From Deltaproteobacteria bacterium ADurb.Bin026 (GTDB lineage Bacteria > Desulfobacterota > Syntrophorhabdia > Syntrophorhabdales > Syntrophorhabdaceae), in contig MWEV01000017.1 in NCBI GenBank assembly GCA_002071245.1, positions 1 through 15,886 on the forward strand: DNA of 15,886 nt, given 5' to 3'. Positions 8,009 to 15,044 of this stretch are shown here, one piece after another (position 1 is the stretch's first letter; each line of letters begins with the position of its first letter). Under the pieces are notes generated by a model that searched no databases, had not been told where the DNA came from, and saw only the letters and a program-made list of their open reading frames with translations. Position numbers and translations under genes: made by a program.

Positions 8009-8854
8009 ATGAGCGCAGCACTTAAATTTAAACCGAAAGTTTTAGGCTTTGCATGCAACTGGTGAGCTTACGGCGCTGCTGACCTGGCTGGAGTTTCCAG
8101 ACTGCAATATACAACAGAAATGAGGTTAATCCGTGTCATGTGTTCCGGACGTGTAGATATGTCGTTTATTCTAAGGGCATTTTCAAAAGGAATAGATGGC
8201 GTTTTCATAGGCGCCTGCCACCTTAATGAATGTAACTATGTAACGCACGGCAATTTTCAGACACTTAATATGGTGTTGCTGTTTAGACGGATATTGGAAT
8301 ATGTAGGGATAAACCCTGAGAGGTTAAGGATCAGGTTTATGTCGGGCGCAGAGGCAAATGTATTTGTTGAGAGTGTAAACGACTTTGTAAAGACAATTAG
8401 AGGGATAGGGCCTCTCGGCAAACCAGAGGGTATGGATAAGTCGACGATAGAAGCCAAACTCGCTGAAATCGCAAAATTAATACCGTACCTCAAGGTGGCG
8501 AAACGTGAAAAACTCGCCCAACGCCTTGATAGCCATGAAGAATATGAGAAATATGAAGATGTCTTTACCAAAGAAGAGGTCAAACAGTTATTAGAAGAGG
8601 TTGTCTCTTACTACATCGATCCTAAAAAATGCCAGGCCTGCATGACCTGTGCAAGGAGATGTCCTGTTGATGCTATTATTAGCGTAAAAGGTCAGATCCA
8701 CATCATTGACCAAGATAAGTGTATCAAATGTGGCACCTGTATTCAGGTTTGCCCTCCTCGATTTGCCGCTATCACAAAACTTGTTGGGGAGCCGGTTCCG
8801 CCGCCCCCGCCAGAGGATCAAAGGGCTGTAGTGAGAAAGGGCAAGGAAGGTTAA
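8009..8854 (+). CDS. bamF: BamF, MvhD-like selenoprotein fused to a 2[4Fe-4S] ferredoxin (UGA 8063-8065 read as Sec19)
   Basis: This 281-residue protein starts with an MvhD domain, the [2Fe-2S] protein that hands electrons to HdrA in methanogens. The conserved CNWC motif reads CNWU: C16, then Sec19 encoded by TGA, followed by AYGAADLAG in the same frame. Other MvhD cysteines are C45, C70 and C75. A helical linker (about 140-200) leads to a bacterial-type ferredoxin domain with C208, C211, C214, C218 and C238, C241, C244, C248, then a proline-rich tail (PPPPPP). It should be the electron entry or exit partner of BamE. It starts 55 bp after bamE. Gene callers that do not recognise Sec start at 8120 and lose 37 residues, including C16 and Sec19. 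Confidence 0.92.
8088..8100 (+). promoter_or_regulatory. SECIS-like hairpin of bamF
   Basis: CTGGA (8088-8092) and TCCAG (8096-8100) form a perfect 5-bp stem closing a GTT loop; read without the A-U pair, the loop is AGUUU. The apical G-U lies about 27 nt after the UGA, in the range seen for bacterial SECIS elements. It lies inside coding sequence, as bacterial elements do. Confidence 0.62.
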
Positions 8855-8881
8855 AAAAATTTTTGGTTGTTCAGTATGTTC

Positions 8882-8911
8882 AGGTGTCCCGTTGTATTCA
8901 GCGGGACACCT
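8882..8911 (+). terminator. hairpin terminator after bamF
   Basis: AGGTGTCCCG (8882-8891) and CGGGACACCT (8902-8911) are perfect 10-bp arms with a 10-nt loop, followed by the modest T-rich stretch TATTTCTT. It lies between the bamF stop and the next promoter. The weak T tract means some readthrough into emo is possible. Confidence 0.75.
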
Positions 8912-8941
8912 ATTTCTTAAATGACAGAAATCTATTTTGTC

Positions 8942-8969
8942 TTGACAAAATATATCCATTTGATATAGA
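8942..8969 (+). promoter_or_regulatory. sigma70-type promoter of the emo-etfBA unit
   Basis: TTGACA (8942-8947), a 16-bp spacer and TATAGA (8964-8969) mirror the bamB promoter at 109-136 in hexamers and spacing. The predicted start is near 8976, about 50 nt before the ATG at 9025. Confidence 0.72.
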
Positions 8970-8974
8970 TATAC

Positions 8975-8994
8975 ATTGTTAAATAATTCACATA
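8975..8994 (+). promoter_or_regulatory. putative operator, copy 2 of the 20-bp shared block
   Basis: This is identical over 20 bp to 142-161 and begins the same 5 nt after the -10 hexamer. The palindromic core TGTTAA-N4-TTCACA is at 8977-8992. Conservation of both sequence and phase relative to the promoter suggests shared regulation of the bam and emo-etf units. Confidence 0.6.
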
Positions 8995-9024
8995 TATAAA
9001 TCAGTAAAAGTATAGGAGGTTGTT

Positions 9025-11088
9025 ATGTCGCCAGTTAGTGCGACCTATTTGGGTATACCAGGCTATGTGATTTTTTGGGTTATGTTTCTGGTAACAATGG
9101 GTCTGTTTCTTCCAAGGGCATATTTTCTGTACCGCCTTATGTGTCTCGGGAAACAGGAGAACCGGTTTGACCGGATAGGAGAGAGATTCAAGAATATGCT
9201 TTTTGTGGTTATCCCACAGTGGTGTACCTTAAAAAGCGTCACATCGAAGGACTTAGCTGGTATCGGGCACGCCCTGCTTTTCTGGGGTTTCAGTTGTTTT
9301 CTTGTGAGTTATATTGTCTTGATAGGGATTTCTGAAGGGCTTGGACTCCACTCTTATATAAGGGGAGGGGCATTCGAGACAGGTTTTTTGACTGTTTTGG
9401 ATATAGCCGGTATTATTGTCATGCTGTCAATGATATGGGCGGCTATAAGACGCTATATAGTGAGACCGCCAAGGCTTGAGATAAGTCTCGAGGCAGGTTT
9501 TATCATGTTTATGGTCTTCAGCCTTATGGTGCTCCACTTTTGCACAGAGAGTTTCGGCATGGCGGCATTAGGCGAGACCCACGGTCTGCCCCCGATAAGT
9601 TCAGCCATTGCCAGCTACCTTGTCAATGCTGGAGTCCCAAAAGATACGCTGATGAACGTATCCTATGGCGCCTGGTGGCTCCATTATGCATTTATACTTG
9701 TATTCACCATCTATATCCCCCGTTCCAAACACCTTCATGTGCTTGCATCTGCTCCGAATGTGTTTTTCAAGTCTCTTGACCGTAAGGTAGTGCTTGAGCC
9801 AATCCCTCTCGAGGCACTCGAGAGCGAGGAACCACCTGAACTCGGAGTATCAAAGATTCAGGACCTTAAATGGAAGGATATACTTGACCTTTATGCCTGT
9901 GCAAAATGCGGACGATGCCATGTGAGTTGTCCTGCGCAGGTAAGTGGAAAGACATTGTCCCCAAGGGAGTTTTTACGTCATATGAAGGACCATCTGCTCG
10001 AAGCGGGGCCAGGCCTACTAACCAAAGGTTCCAATGGCAGTGGTGAAGCGACGCCTGAACTGGAAGGAAAGAGACTTGTAGGTGACGTTGTCACTGAGGA
10101 TGAGATCTGGGCATGTACCACCTGTGGCGCCTGTCAGGAGGTATGCCCTGTAAACATTGAGCATATACGTAAGCTACTCGAAATGCGACAAAACCTGGTA
10201 CTTGTACATAACCAGATGCCAGAGAGCGCCCAACTCATGTTGAGAAATATGCAGACGAGAGGAAATCCTTGGGCAGGCGCACAGTCACTGAGATTGAGGG
10301 GCGACTGGACAAACGATGTGGAAGTCAAGGTATTAGGTGAAAGTGATGAGAACCCAAGTACGCTATTATGGGTAGGCTGTACAGGTGCGCTTATAGACCG
10401 CAATGTTTTGGCAACACTTTCATTAGTAAGGATACTCAATGCAGCAGGTGTTGATTTTTGCGTTTTAGGTGAGGCTGAATCTTGTTGTGGCGACCCTGCA
10501 AGACGGGCGGGCTATGAATTCCAGTTCCAGATTTCAGCGGAAGAAAACATAGAAACGTTTAAAAACTTTAACATAAAAGAAATAATTACATCATGCCCAC
10601 ACTGCTACAATGCACTGAAGAATGAATATCCACTGTATGGTGCGGAATTTAAGGTGATCCATTATACGGAGCTTTTTGCCGAACTTATCAAACAGGGTAA
10701 ACTAAAGCTGACAAACGATGTAAATACTTTGATCGCCTACCACGACCCATGTTATCTGAGCCGTTATAATGGGGTCTACCAGGAGCCGAGAGAGATAATA
10801 GATCGTATCCCCAAAGCTAAATTTAAAGAGATGGAGCGCTCCAAAACCACAACATTCTGTTGCGGCGGCGGCGGCGGGCATATGTGGATCGAAGAGCAGC
10901 ACGGCACGACAAAAATTAACCATGTCCGTATGGATGAGGTGATTGAAACGGGTGCGGATACCATTGCAACTTCGTGCCCTTATTGTCTGCAGATGCTTGA
11001 AGAGGGTATAGAACAGAAGGGTGTTAAAGAAACGTTAAAGGCAAAAGACCTTGTTGAAGTGGTAGAAGCAGCAATGAAACAATCTTAA
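9025..11088 (+). CDS. EtfAB:menaquinone oxidoreductase (EMO-type), membrane b-heme and CCG iron-sulfur protein
   Basis: This 687-residue protein moves electrons from reduced EtfAB into the membrane quinone pool. The N-terminal part has about five hydrophobic helices (roughly 10-36, 76-100, 118-142, 153-178, 213-232), like the nitrate reductase gamma subunit. Candidate heme-b histidines include H82, H171, H220, H236 and H238. Next come two [4Fe-4S] motifs (C292, C295, C298, C302; C364, C367, C370, C374). Two complete CCG domains follow (C452, C487-C488, C524, C527; C575, C612-C613, C651, C654). This order matches the DUF224-type EMO described for syntrophic and aromatic-degrading anaerobes. 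etfB and etfA follow directly, which supports the assignment. AGGAGGT precedes the ATG. HdrDE- or DsrMK-like functions are less likely. Confidence 0.87.
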   Translation: MSPVSATYLGIPGYVIFWVMFLVTMGLFLPRAYFLYRLMCLGKQENRFDRIGERFKNMLFVVIPQWCTLKSVTSKDLAGIGHALLFWGFSCFLVSYIVLIGISEGLGLHSYIRGGAFETGFLTVLDIAGIIVMLSMIWAAIRRYIVRPPRLEISLEAGFIMFMVFSLMVLHFCTESFGMAALGETHGLPPISSAIASYLVNAGVPKDTLMNVSYGAWWLHYAFILVFTIYIPRSKHLHVLASAPNVFFKSLDRKVVLEPIPLEALESEEPPELGVSKIQDLKWKDILDLYACAKCGRCHVSCPAQVSGKTLSPREFLRHMKDHLLEAGPGLLTKGSNGSGEATPELEGKRLVGDVVTEDEIWACTTCGACQEVCPVNIEHIRKLLEMRQNLVLVHNQMPESAQLMLRNMQTRGNPWAGAQSLRLRGDWTNDVEVKVLGESDENPSTLLWVGCTGALIDRNVLATLSLVRILNAAGVDFCVLGEAESCCGDPARRAGYEFQFQISAEENIETFKNFNIKEIITSCPHCYNALKNEYPLYGAEFKVIHYTELFAELIKQGKLKLTNDVNTLIAYHDPCYLSRYNGVYQEPREIIDRIPKAKFKEMERSKTTTFCCGGGGGHMWIEEQHGTTKINHVRMDEVIETGADTIATSCPYCLQMLEEGIEQKGVKETLKAKDLVEVVEAAMKQS

Positions 11089-11105
11089 AAAGGAAAGGAG
11101 ATTAT

Positions 11106-11900
11106 ATGAATATTATCGTGTGTGTTAAACAAGTGCTTGACCCCGAAATACCACCGGCCAAATTCAAGATTGACCCGGAAACAAAACAGGTTATCCCTCC
11201 GGCAGGTGTGCCGCCAGTGATAAGTGTTTATGATGAAAGGGCGGTTGAGGCTGCATGCAGGTTGAAGGACAAAAATAAGGGGAAGATAACTGTGATAAGC
11301 ATGGGTTCAGAAAAGGCTGCCGATGTTATAAAGCATGCCATTTCTATGGGGGCTGATGATGGTTTTGTTTTGAGTGACCCTGCCTTTGAAAATCTGGATA
11401 GTTTTGGAACCGCGTATGTGCTCTCAAAGGCGATACAAAAGATAGGTGCATACGATCTTGTTCTCTGCGGAAGGCAGGCTGCGGATTGGGGCGCAGGACA
11501 GGTTGGCTCCATCCTTGCTGAGATGCTCGGTATCCCTGTTATCACACTTGCCTGTGAAATTGAAGTGGCAGGCGCTAACGTAAAGGTGAAGAGAATAGTA
11601 AGTGACGGCTTTGAAGTGCTCGAAGCACCCATGCCAAGCCTTGTAACCGTTAGCAGTGAGATAGGTATGCCTCGTCTGCCCGCAGGTATGCGCCTTATGA
11701 TGGCACGAAAAAAACAGGTACCTGTTTGGAAGGCTGCTGATATAGGCGCTGAGGCTTCTTTTCTGGATAAGGGAAATGCACATACAGAGGTTACAGGTCT
11801 TTCGGTCCCATCCCGTAAAATAGAGTGCGAGATAATCACAGGTGCGACCCCTGCTGAAGCTGCTGCCAATCTGGCTGCAAAGCTTGCTAACCTGATATAA
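11106..11900 (+). CDS. etfB: electron transfer flavoprotein beta subunit
   Basis: EtfB pairs with EtfA to accept electrons from acyl-CoA dehydrogenases in the cytoplasm. The 264-residue length and the start NIIVCVKQVLDPEIPP are typical. So are the central segment LVLCGRQAADWGAGQVG, which binds the nucleotide or second flavin, and the late segment MARKKQVPVW. The loop LCGRQAADWGAGQ resembles that of other anaerobic EtfB proteins; sequence reading alone cannot tell whether this Etf bifurcates electrons. The strong ribosome site AAAGGAG lies 5 nt before the ATG. The gene sits 17 bp after emo and 16 bp before etfA, so the three are one unit. Confidence 0.95.
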   Translation: MNIIVCVKQVLDPEIPPAKFKIDPETKQVIPPAGVPPVISVYDERAVEAACRLKDKNKGKITVISMGSEKAADVIKHAISMGADDGFVLSDPAFENLDSFGTAYVLSKAIQKIGAYDLVLCGRQAADWGAGQVGSILAEMLGIPVITLACEIEVAGANVKVKRIVSDGFEVLEAPMPSLVTVSSEIGMPRLPAGMRLMMARKKQVPVWKAADIGAEASFLDKGNAHTEVTGLSVPSRKIECEIITGATPAEAAANLAAKLANLI

Positions 11901-11916
11901 AGAACGGAGGATATTC

Positions 11917-12918
11917 ATGGATAATTATAAAGGTGTCTTAGTTTGTGGTGAAATGGCTGATGGTAAGTTGGCGCCGATAACAATAGAACTCCTCGGAGTC
12001 GGAAGAAAGCTTGCCGATGAACTTGGTGAAGAATTAAGTATTTTGTTGTTGGGCAGCAAATCAGGTGCCCTGGGTCAGGATGCGATTGCCTATGGTGCAG
12101 ACAATGTGTATATATCTGAGGACAGTCTTTTTGATATATACAACTCCGATGCTTATACAATGGCAACGGCGAACCTGTGTAAAAAGATATTACCCTCCAT
12201 AATGCTCTTCGGTTATACAGATATCGGTTGCGACCTGTCTCCAAGGCTTAATGGACGCCTGGGAGGGGGGCTTTCGATGGAATGTTCGGCATTGTCCATA
12301 GACCCTGCAACTAAACTTCTTGTTACCACAAGACCCGTCTTTGGCGGTAATGCGCTTGCGACTATGCTTTCAAAGACTGCACGCCCGCAGATGGCGACGA
12401 TAAGGGCAAAGGTGATGCCGCCTGCAGAGCATAACGACTCGCGTCAGGGCAAGGTTATCCCATTAGAAGACAAGGTTGATCCATCGGCACTGAAAGTAAA
12501 GGTAATAGAAAAGATAAAGGAAGAAGTAGAAGGCGTGAAACTGGAAGACGCAGAAGTCGTTGTGGCAGGCGGGCGCGGTATGGGCACTGCCGCAGACTTT
12601 GCAAAACTGCGTGAACTTGCAGGTGTTCTTGGTGGTGCAGTTGGTGGAACGAGGGTTGCCTGTGACGAAGGCTGGGTCTCCGCAACACTCCAGATTGGAC
12701 AGAGTGGAAAGGTTGTCAGCCCGAAACTTTATTTAGCCGTTGGTCTTTCCGGCGCTATGGCACATATCGCTGGCTGCCTCGGTTCAAAGTGCATTGTGGC
12801 GATTAATAAGGACAATGAGGCGAATATATTCAATGTTGCACACTTTGGCATCGTTGGAGACTGGAAGGAGATACTGCCTCCACTTACCGAAAAGATGAAG
12901 GAACTCAAAGGAAAATAA
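11917..12918 (+). CDS. etfA: electron transfer flavoprotein alpha subunit
   Basis: EtfA is the FAD-binding partner of EtfB. It has 333 residues, a normal length without an N-terminal ferredoxin extension. The N-terminal half has GCDLSPRLNGRLGGGLSMEC and FGGNALATM. The C-terminal FAD domain shows VVAGGRGMG, then GTRVACDEGWV, QIGQSGKVVSPKLYLAVG and the flavin-contacting GLSGAMAHIAG, ending with NKDNEANIFNVAHFGIVGDW. The canonical loop GASRAAVD is replaced by GGTRVACDEGW, a variation found in several Etf branches. With the linked EMO gene, the likely route is acyl-CoA dehydrogenase to EtfAB to menaquinone, serving the reactions after ring opening. CGGAGG precedes the ATG. Confidence 0.95.
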   Translation: MDNYKGVLVCGEMADGKLAPITIELLGVGRKLADELGEELSILLLGSKSGALGQDAIAYGADNVYISEDSLFDIYNSDAYTMATANLCKKILPSIMLFGYTDIGCDLSPRLNGRLGGGLSMECSALSIDPATKLLVTTRPVFGGNALATMLSKTARPQMATIRAKVMPPAEHNDSRQGKVIPLEDKVDPSALKVKVIEKIKEEVEGVKLEDAEVVVAGGRGMGTAADFAKLRELAGVLGGAVGGTRVACDEGWVSATLQIGQSGKVVSPKLYLAVGLSGAMAHIAGCLGSKCIVAINKDNEANIFNVAHFGIVGDWKEILPPLTEKMKELKGK

Positions 12919-12933
12919 TTTTAGAAATACGTT

Positions 12934-12966
12934 AAAAAAGCCCCGCCTCAAAAACGGGGCTTTTTT
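12934..12966. terminator. bidirectional intrinsic terminator
   Basis: AAAAAAGCCCCG (12934-12945) and CGGGGCTTTTTT (12955-12966) form a GC-rich stem with a 9-nt loop. A run of T lies on the + strand side and a run of A on the other, so the hairpin works in both directions. It lies between the convergent etfA and metallo-hydrolase genes. Confidence 0.93.
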
Positions 12967-12981
12967 ATTTTATGAAGGGCT

Positions 12982-14364
12982 TTATATCTCCAGTTCTTCT
13001 CCTTTATGCGGCACATATGTCTCAAGACCAAGCTTTTCCTGTATTACCTTTTCGAACTCGAGGCTGACAGATTCTTCACCGTGTGTCACAAATGTCTTTG
13101 GTCTATTTGTAATTGTGCCGAGCCATTCAAGCAACTCCTTCTGGTCGGCGTGAGCCGAGAAGCCGCCTATCGTATAGGTCTTTGCCCTTATTGCCATCTC
13201 TTCACCAAGGATTCGGGCGCTCTTTGCCCCGTCTATGATGTGGCGTCCCAGTGTTCCTTTTACCTGAAAACCGGTGAAGATTATGCTACATTCTGGTCGC
13301 CAGATATTGTGTTTGAAATGATGCTGTATACGCCCGCCATCGCACATCCCGCTGCCAGCGATAATGATTGCCCCCGATTTGATCCTGTTTATTTTTTGGG
13401 ACTCTTCTATGGAGGTAGTAAAGTGAAGGTTCATGCCTTCGTTGCTCCTGAACTTGAATGCTGTGAGCGCCTCGGCATCGAAGTATTCCGGATGCGCCAT
13501 ATATATCTTTGTTGCCTTATCTGCAAGGGGACTATCCACGTAGACGTTGAGTTTTGGTAGTCTGTCCTGCTTTACAAGTCTATTCAGGATATAAAGGATA
13601 TCCTGTGTCCTTCCCACAGAGAAGGCTGGTATAAGGACATTTCCACCTTTTTTGAACGTGTTTTTAATAGCCTGTACCATTTCCTCAATACTCTCTTCGA
13701 CACCTCTATGCAACCTGTTGCCATAAGTTGACTCAACAACAACATAGTTGGCATTATCAATATGCTGCGGGTCGTTTATGATGGGGTTGTCGTTTTTTCC
13801 GATATCACCGGAAAAGACGATCTTTTTTTCCTCATCACCATTATTTAACCAGATTTCGAGGGAGCCTGAACCAAGTATATGGCCGGCATCAATAAACCTG
13901 TATCTGACGCCTGATTTGAGTTGAAGGGTTTCCATATAATTGACCTTTTTTACAAAAGGCATGACGCCTTTTGCGTCCTCTTCTGTGTAAAGTGGCTGAT
14001 ATATCTGATCTTTTCCTGCCCTGAACGACTTCTTTGTCATCCATTCCGCATCCCTTTCCTGGATATGCGCTGAATCGAGAAGCATAATCTCGACGAGTTC
14101 GGCGGTGCCAGCGGTTGCCACTATGTCTCCCTTGAAGCCGTCTGCAACGAGTTTTGGAAGCAACCCAGAGTGGTCGAGATGGGCGTGTGTAAGTAAAAGG
14201 ACATCGATCTGCCCTGGATCAAACTGAAAAGGTTGCCTGTTTACCTCATCGGCGTTTTTCCCCTGATACATACCGCAATCGACAAGTATCTGTAGACCGT
14301 CGGTAATCAAATGATAACAGGAACCTGTTACTACCCTTGCTGCGCCCAAAAAACGTATCTTCAT
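12982..14364 (-). CDS. beta-CASP metallo-beta-lactamase fold nuclease, RNA-processing type
   Basis: This 460-residue, probably cytoplasmic enzyme belongs to the Ysh1/CPSF73-like family of zinc nucleases. Metallo-beta-lactamase motif 2 is HAHLDH at 60-65, motif 3 is H162 in AGHILGSG, and motif 4 is D187 in FSGDIG. The beta-CASP region carries VVESTYGNR, FSVGRTQDILY, AGSGMCDGGRIQHH, and a terminal GFSAHAD (H405) and THGE (H428). All metal-binding positions look intact, so it should be active, most likely on RNA. The exact substrate cannot be read from sequence. It is transcribed toward etfA and has its own upstream region; AAGGGG precedes the ATG. Nothing links it to aromatic degradation. Confidence 0.9.
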   Translation of the reverse strand: MKIRFLGAARVVTGSCYHLITDGLQILVDCGMYQGKNADEVNRQPFQFDPGQIDVLLLTHAHLDHSGLLPKLVADGFKGDIVATAGTAELVEIMLLDSAHIQERDAEWMTKKSFRAGKDQIYQPLYTEEDAKGVMPFVKKVNYMETLQLKSGVRYRFIDAGHILGSGSLEIWLNNGDEEKKIVFSGDIGKNDNPIINDPQHIDNANYVVVESTYGNRLHRGVEESIEEMVQAIKNTFKKGGNVLIPAFSVGRTQDILYILNRLVKQDRLPKLNVYVDSPLADKATKIYMAHPEYFDAEALTAFKFRSNEGMNLHFTTSIEESQKINRIKSGAIIIAGSGMCDGGRIQHHFKHNIWRPECSIIFTGFQVKGTLGRHIIDGAKSARILGEEMAIRAKTYTIGGFSAHADQKELLEWLGTITNRPKTFVTHGEESVSLEFEKVIQEKLGLETYVPHKGEELEI

Positions 14365-14425
14365 GATGCACCCCTTATGATAGAAAAATGGTTACAGAGA
14401 TTTTTAACACTAAATTAATGCGATA

Positions 14426-14450
14426 ATGACGTTTTATATTAAAACATCAT
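14426..14450 (-). repeat. AT-rich inverted repeat upstream of the beta-CASP gene
   Basis: ATGACGTTTTA (14426-14436) and TAAAACATCAT (14440-14450) match in 10 of 11 positions around a TAT spacer. In - strand RNA the single mismatch becomes a G-U pair, so the stem is complete. It lies 62-86 bp upstream of the beta-CASP start. It could be an operator or leader hairpin; no T run follows in the - direction, so it does not look like a terminator. Confidence 0.35.
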
Positions 14451-14472
14451 ACGTCTTAATATACGCCTTTTT

Positions 14473-14532
14473 TCATTGTACGCAAAGTAAAAAGCGTGTT
14501 TGTTCATCGTCCACAACCAGAAAACCATGACC
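14473..14532 (-). pseudogene. possible receiver-domain N-terminal scrap
   Basis: The - strand reads GHGFLVVDDEQTRFLL before a stop, which resembles the first beta strand and acidic pocket (VVDDE) of response-regulator receiver domains. An ATG sits in another frame just upstream, so one missing base would be needed to join it. Only about 20 residues are recognisable, and chance resemblance is quite possible. Confidence 0.22.
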
Positions 14533-14601
14533 TTATTGTCTATTTTGTGTCCCGGTATTATTGTGATATTTGTAATGGTTTGAATTTTTGGACGGTCTTT
14601 G

Positions 14602-14733
14602 CTATTCGAATTTAAACCCCTTCTTCCGGAACAACGTGAGACAGGCATCGACTACTTGTTCATCATAGAGTATGCCCCTGTTTTTCTCTATCTCGTTTAG
14701 TGCTACGTCAATACTGTAATTTATTATGCTAAA
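14602..14733 (-). pseudogene. remnant of an HD-GYP-type protein C-terminus
   Basis: An open stretch of 43 codons on the - strand reads YSIDVALNEIEKNRG, then ILYDEQVVDACLTLF and RKKGFKFE before its stop. This resembles the final helices of HD-GYP cyclic-di-GMP phosphodiesterase domains (pattern ALxEIxxxxGxxFDPxVVxAFL). The catalytic HD and GYP parts are missing; stop codons lie directly upstream in frame and there is no start codon. I infer a deleted or decayed gene. The family call rests on pattern memory over about 38 residues. Confidence 0.5.
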
Positions 14734-14852
14734 CTAACCCAGTTTTTCACCAAAGCAACCACCCGAATAAAATATTTCATATCAAAAACTGATATCCTGT
14801 CTATCTGGTTGAGACAAGAAGGGTAGGTGACCCCTTATCTGGCAGCCATGAG

Positions 14853-15044
14853 CTAATGCCCGGGGAGCTTGTCGCTGTTGTATACAACCGAGTTGCAGCA
14901 TACCCCGACCCACCCGTAGCCAAAAGAGATCAGTTTTACCGTTTTCCCGCATTTGGGACACGTGATCGTCTTTGCGTGTTCGCTTTTTGGTCTGAACGAG
15001 TAGTTGTTGTTTTTTTGAAAGGATTGAGTATCTTCGTTTTTCAT
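14853..15044 (-). CDS. small zinc-ribbon-like protein, 63 residues
   Basis: The product has a polar N-terminus, then CPKCG, then the compact segment FGYGWVGVCCNSVVYNS. The C-P-x-C pair plus the C-C pair could bind one zinc or iron ion. I do not recognise a named family. Its ATG directly follows the TGA of the MEDS-domain gene (TGAATG), and AAGGGGG lies 8 nt upstream inside that gene's end. It is therefore almost certainly translated, and coupled to its neighbour. This arrangement suggests the two proteins act together, for example as partner or accessory in sensing; that is inference. Confidence 0.66.
   Translation of the reverse strand: MKNEDTQSFQKNNNYSFRPKSEHAKTITCPKCGKTVKLISFGYGWVGVCCNSVVYNSDKLPGH

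Larger units (their letters stand above)
14365..14852. other. 488-bp region without an intact gene
   Basis: The region lies between the beta-CASP gene and the zinc-ribbon gene, both on the - strand. It holds an apparent HD-GYP C-terminal remnant (14602-14733, -), a possible receiver-domain scrap (14473-14532, -), an 11-bp inverted repeat (14426-14450) and a small repeat ATATCA/TGATAT (14779-14795). Short ORFs here show no convincing complete protein. The promoter of the beta-CASP gene should lie near its 14365 end, but I could not place one with confidence. Confidence 0.6.

Noticed and set aside
8120..8854. Separate gene starting at the ATG at 8120
   Set aside because: There is no ribosome site there; the strong site and ATG at 8009 give the conserved MvhD N-terminus in the same frame, with Sec at the TGA.
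11228..11869. 213-codon - strand ORF opposite etfB
   Set aside because: It is antisense to a well-supported gene and its low-complexity composition is typical of a shadow ORF.
13006..13560. 184-codon + strand ORF
   Set aside because: It lies wholly inside the beta-CASP gene on the other strand, has no recognisable motif and no ribosome site.
14439..14648. 69-codon - strand ORF
   Set aside because: It overlaps the HD-GYP-like remnant in another frame and has no family resemblance or ribosome site.
14738..14852. Riboswitch-like GC-rich stretch after the zinc-ribbon gene
   Set aside because: I could not fit it to a c-di-GMP or other known riboswitch core; the only clear structure is the short ATATCA/TGATAT repeat.
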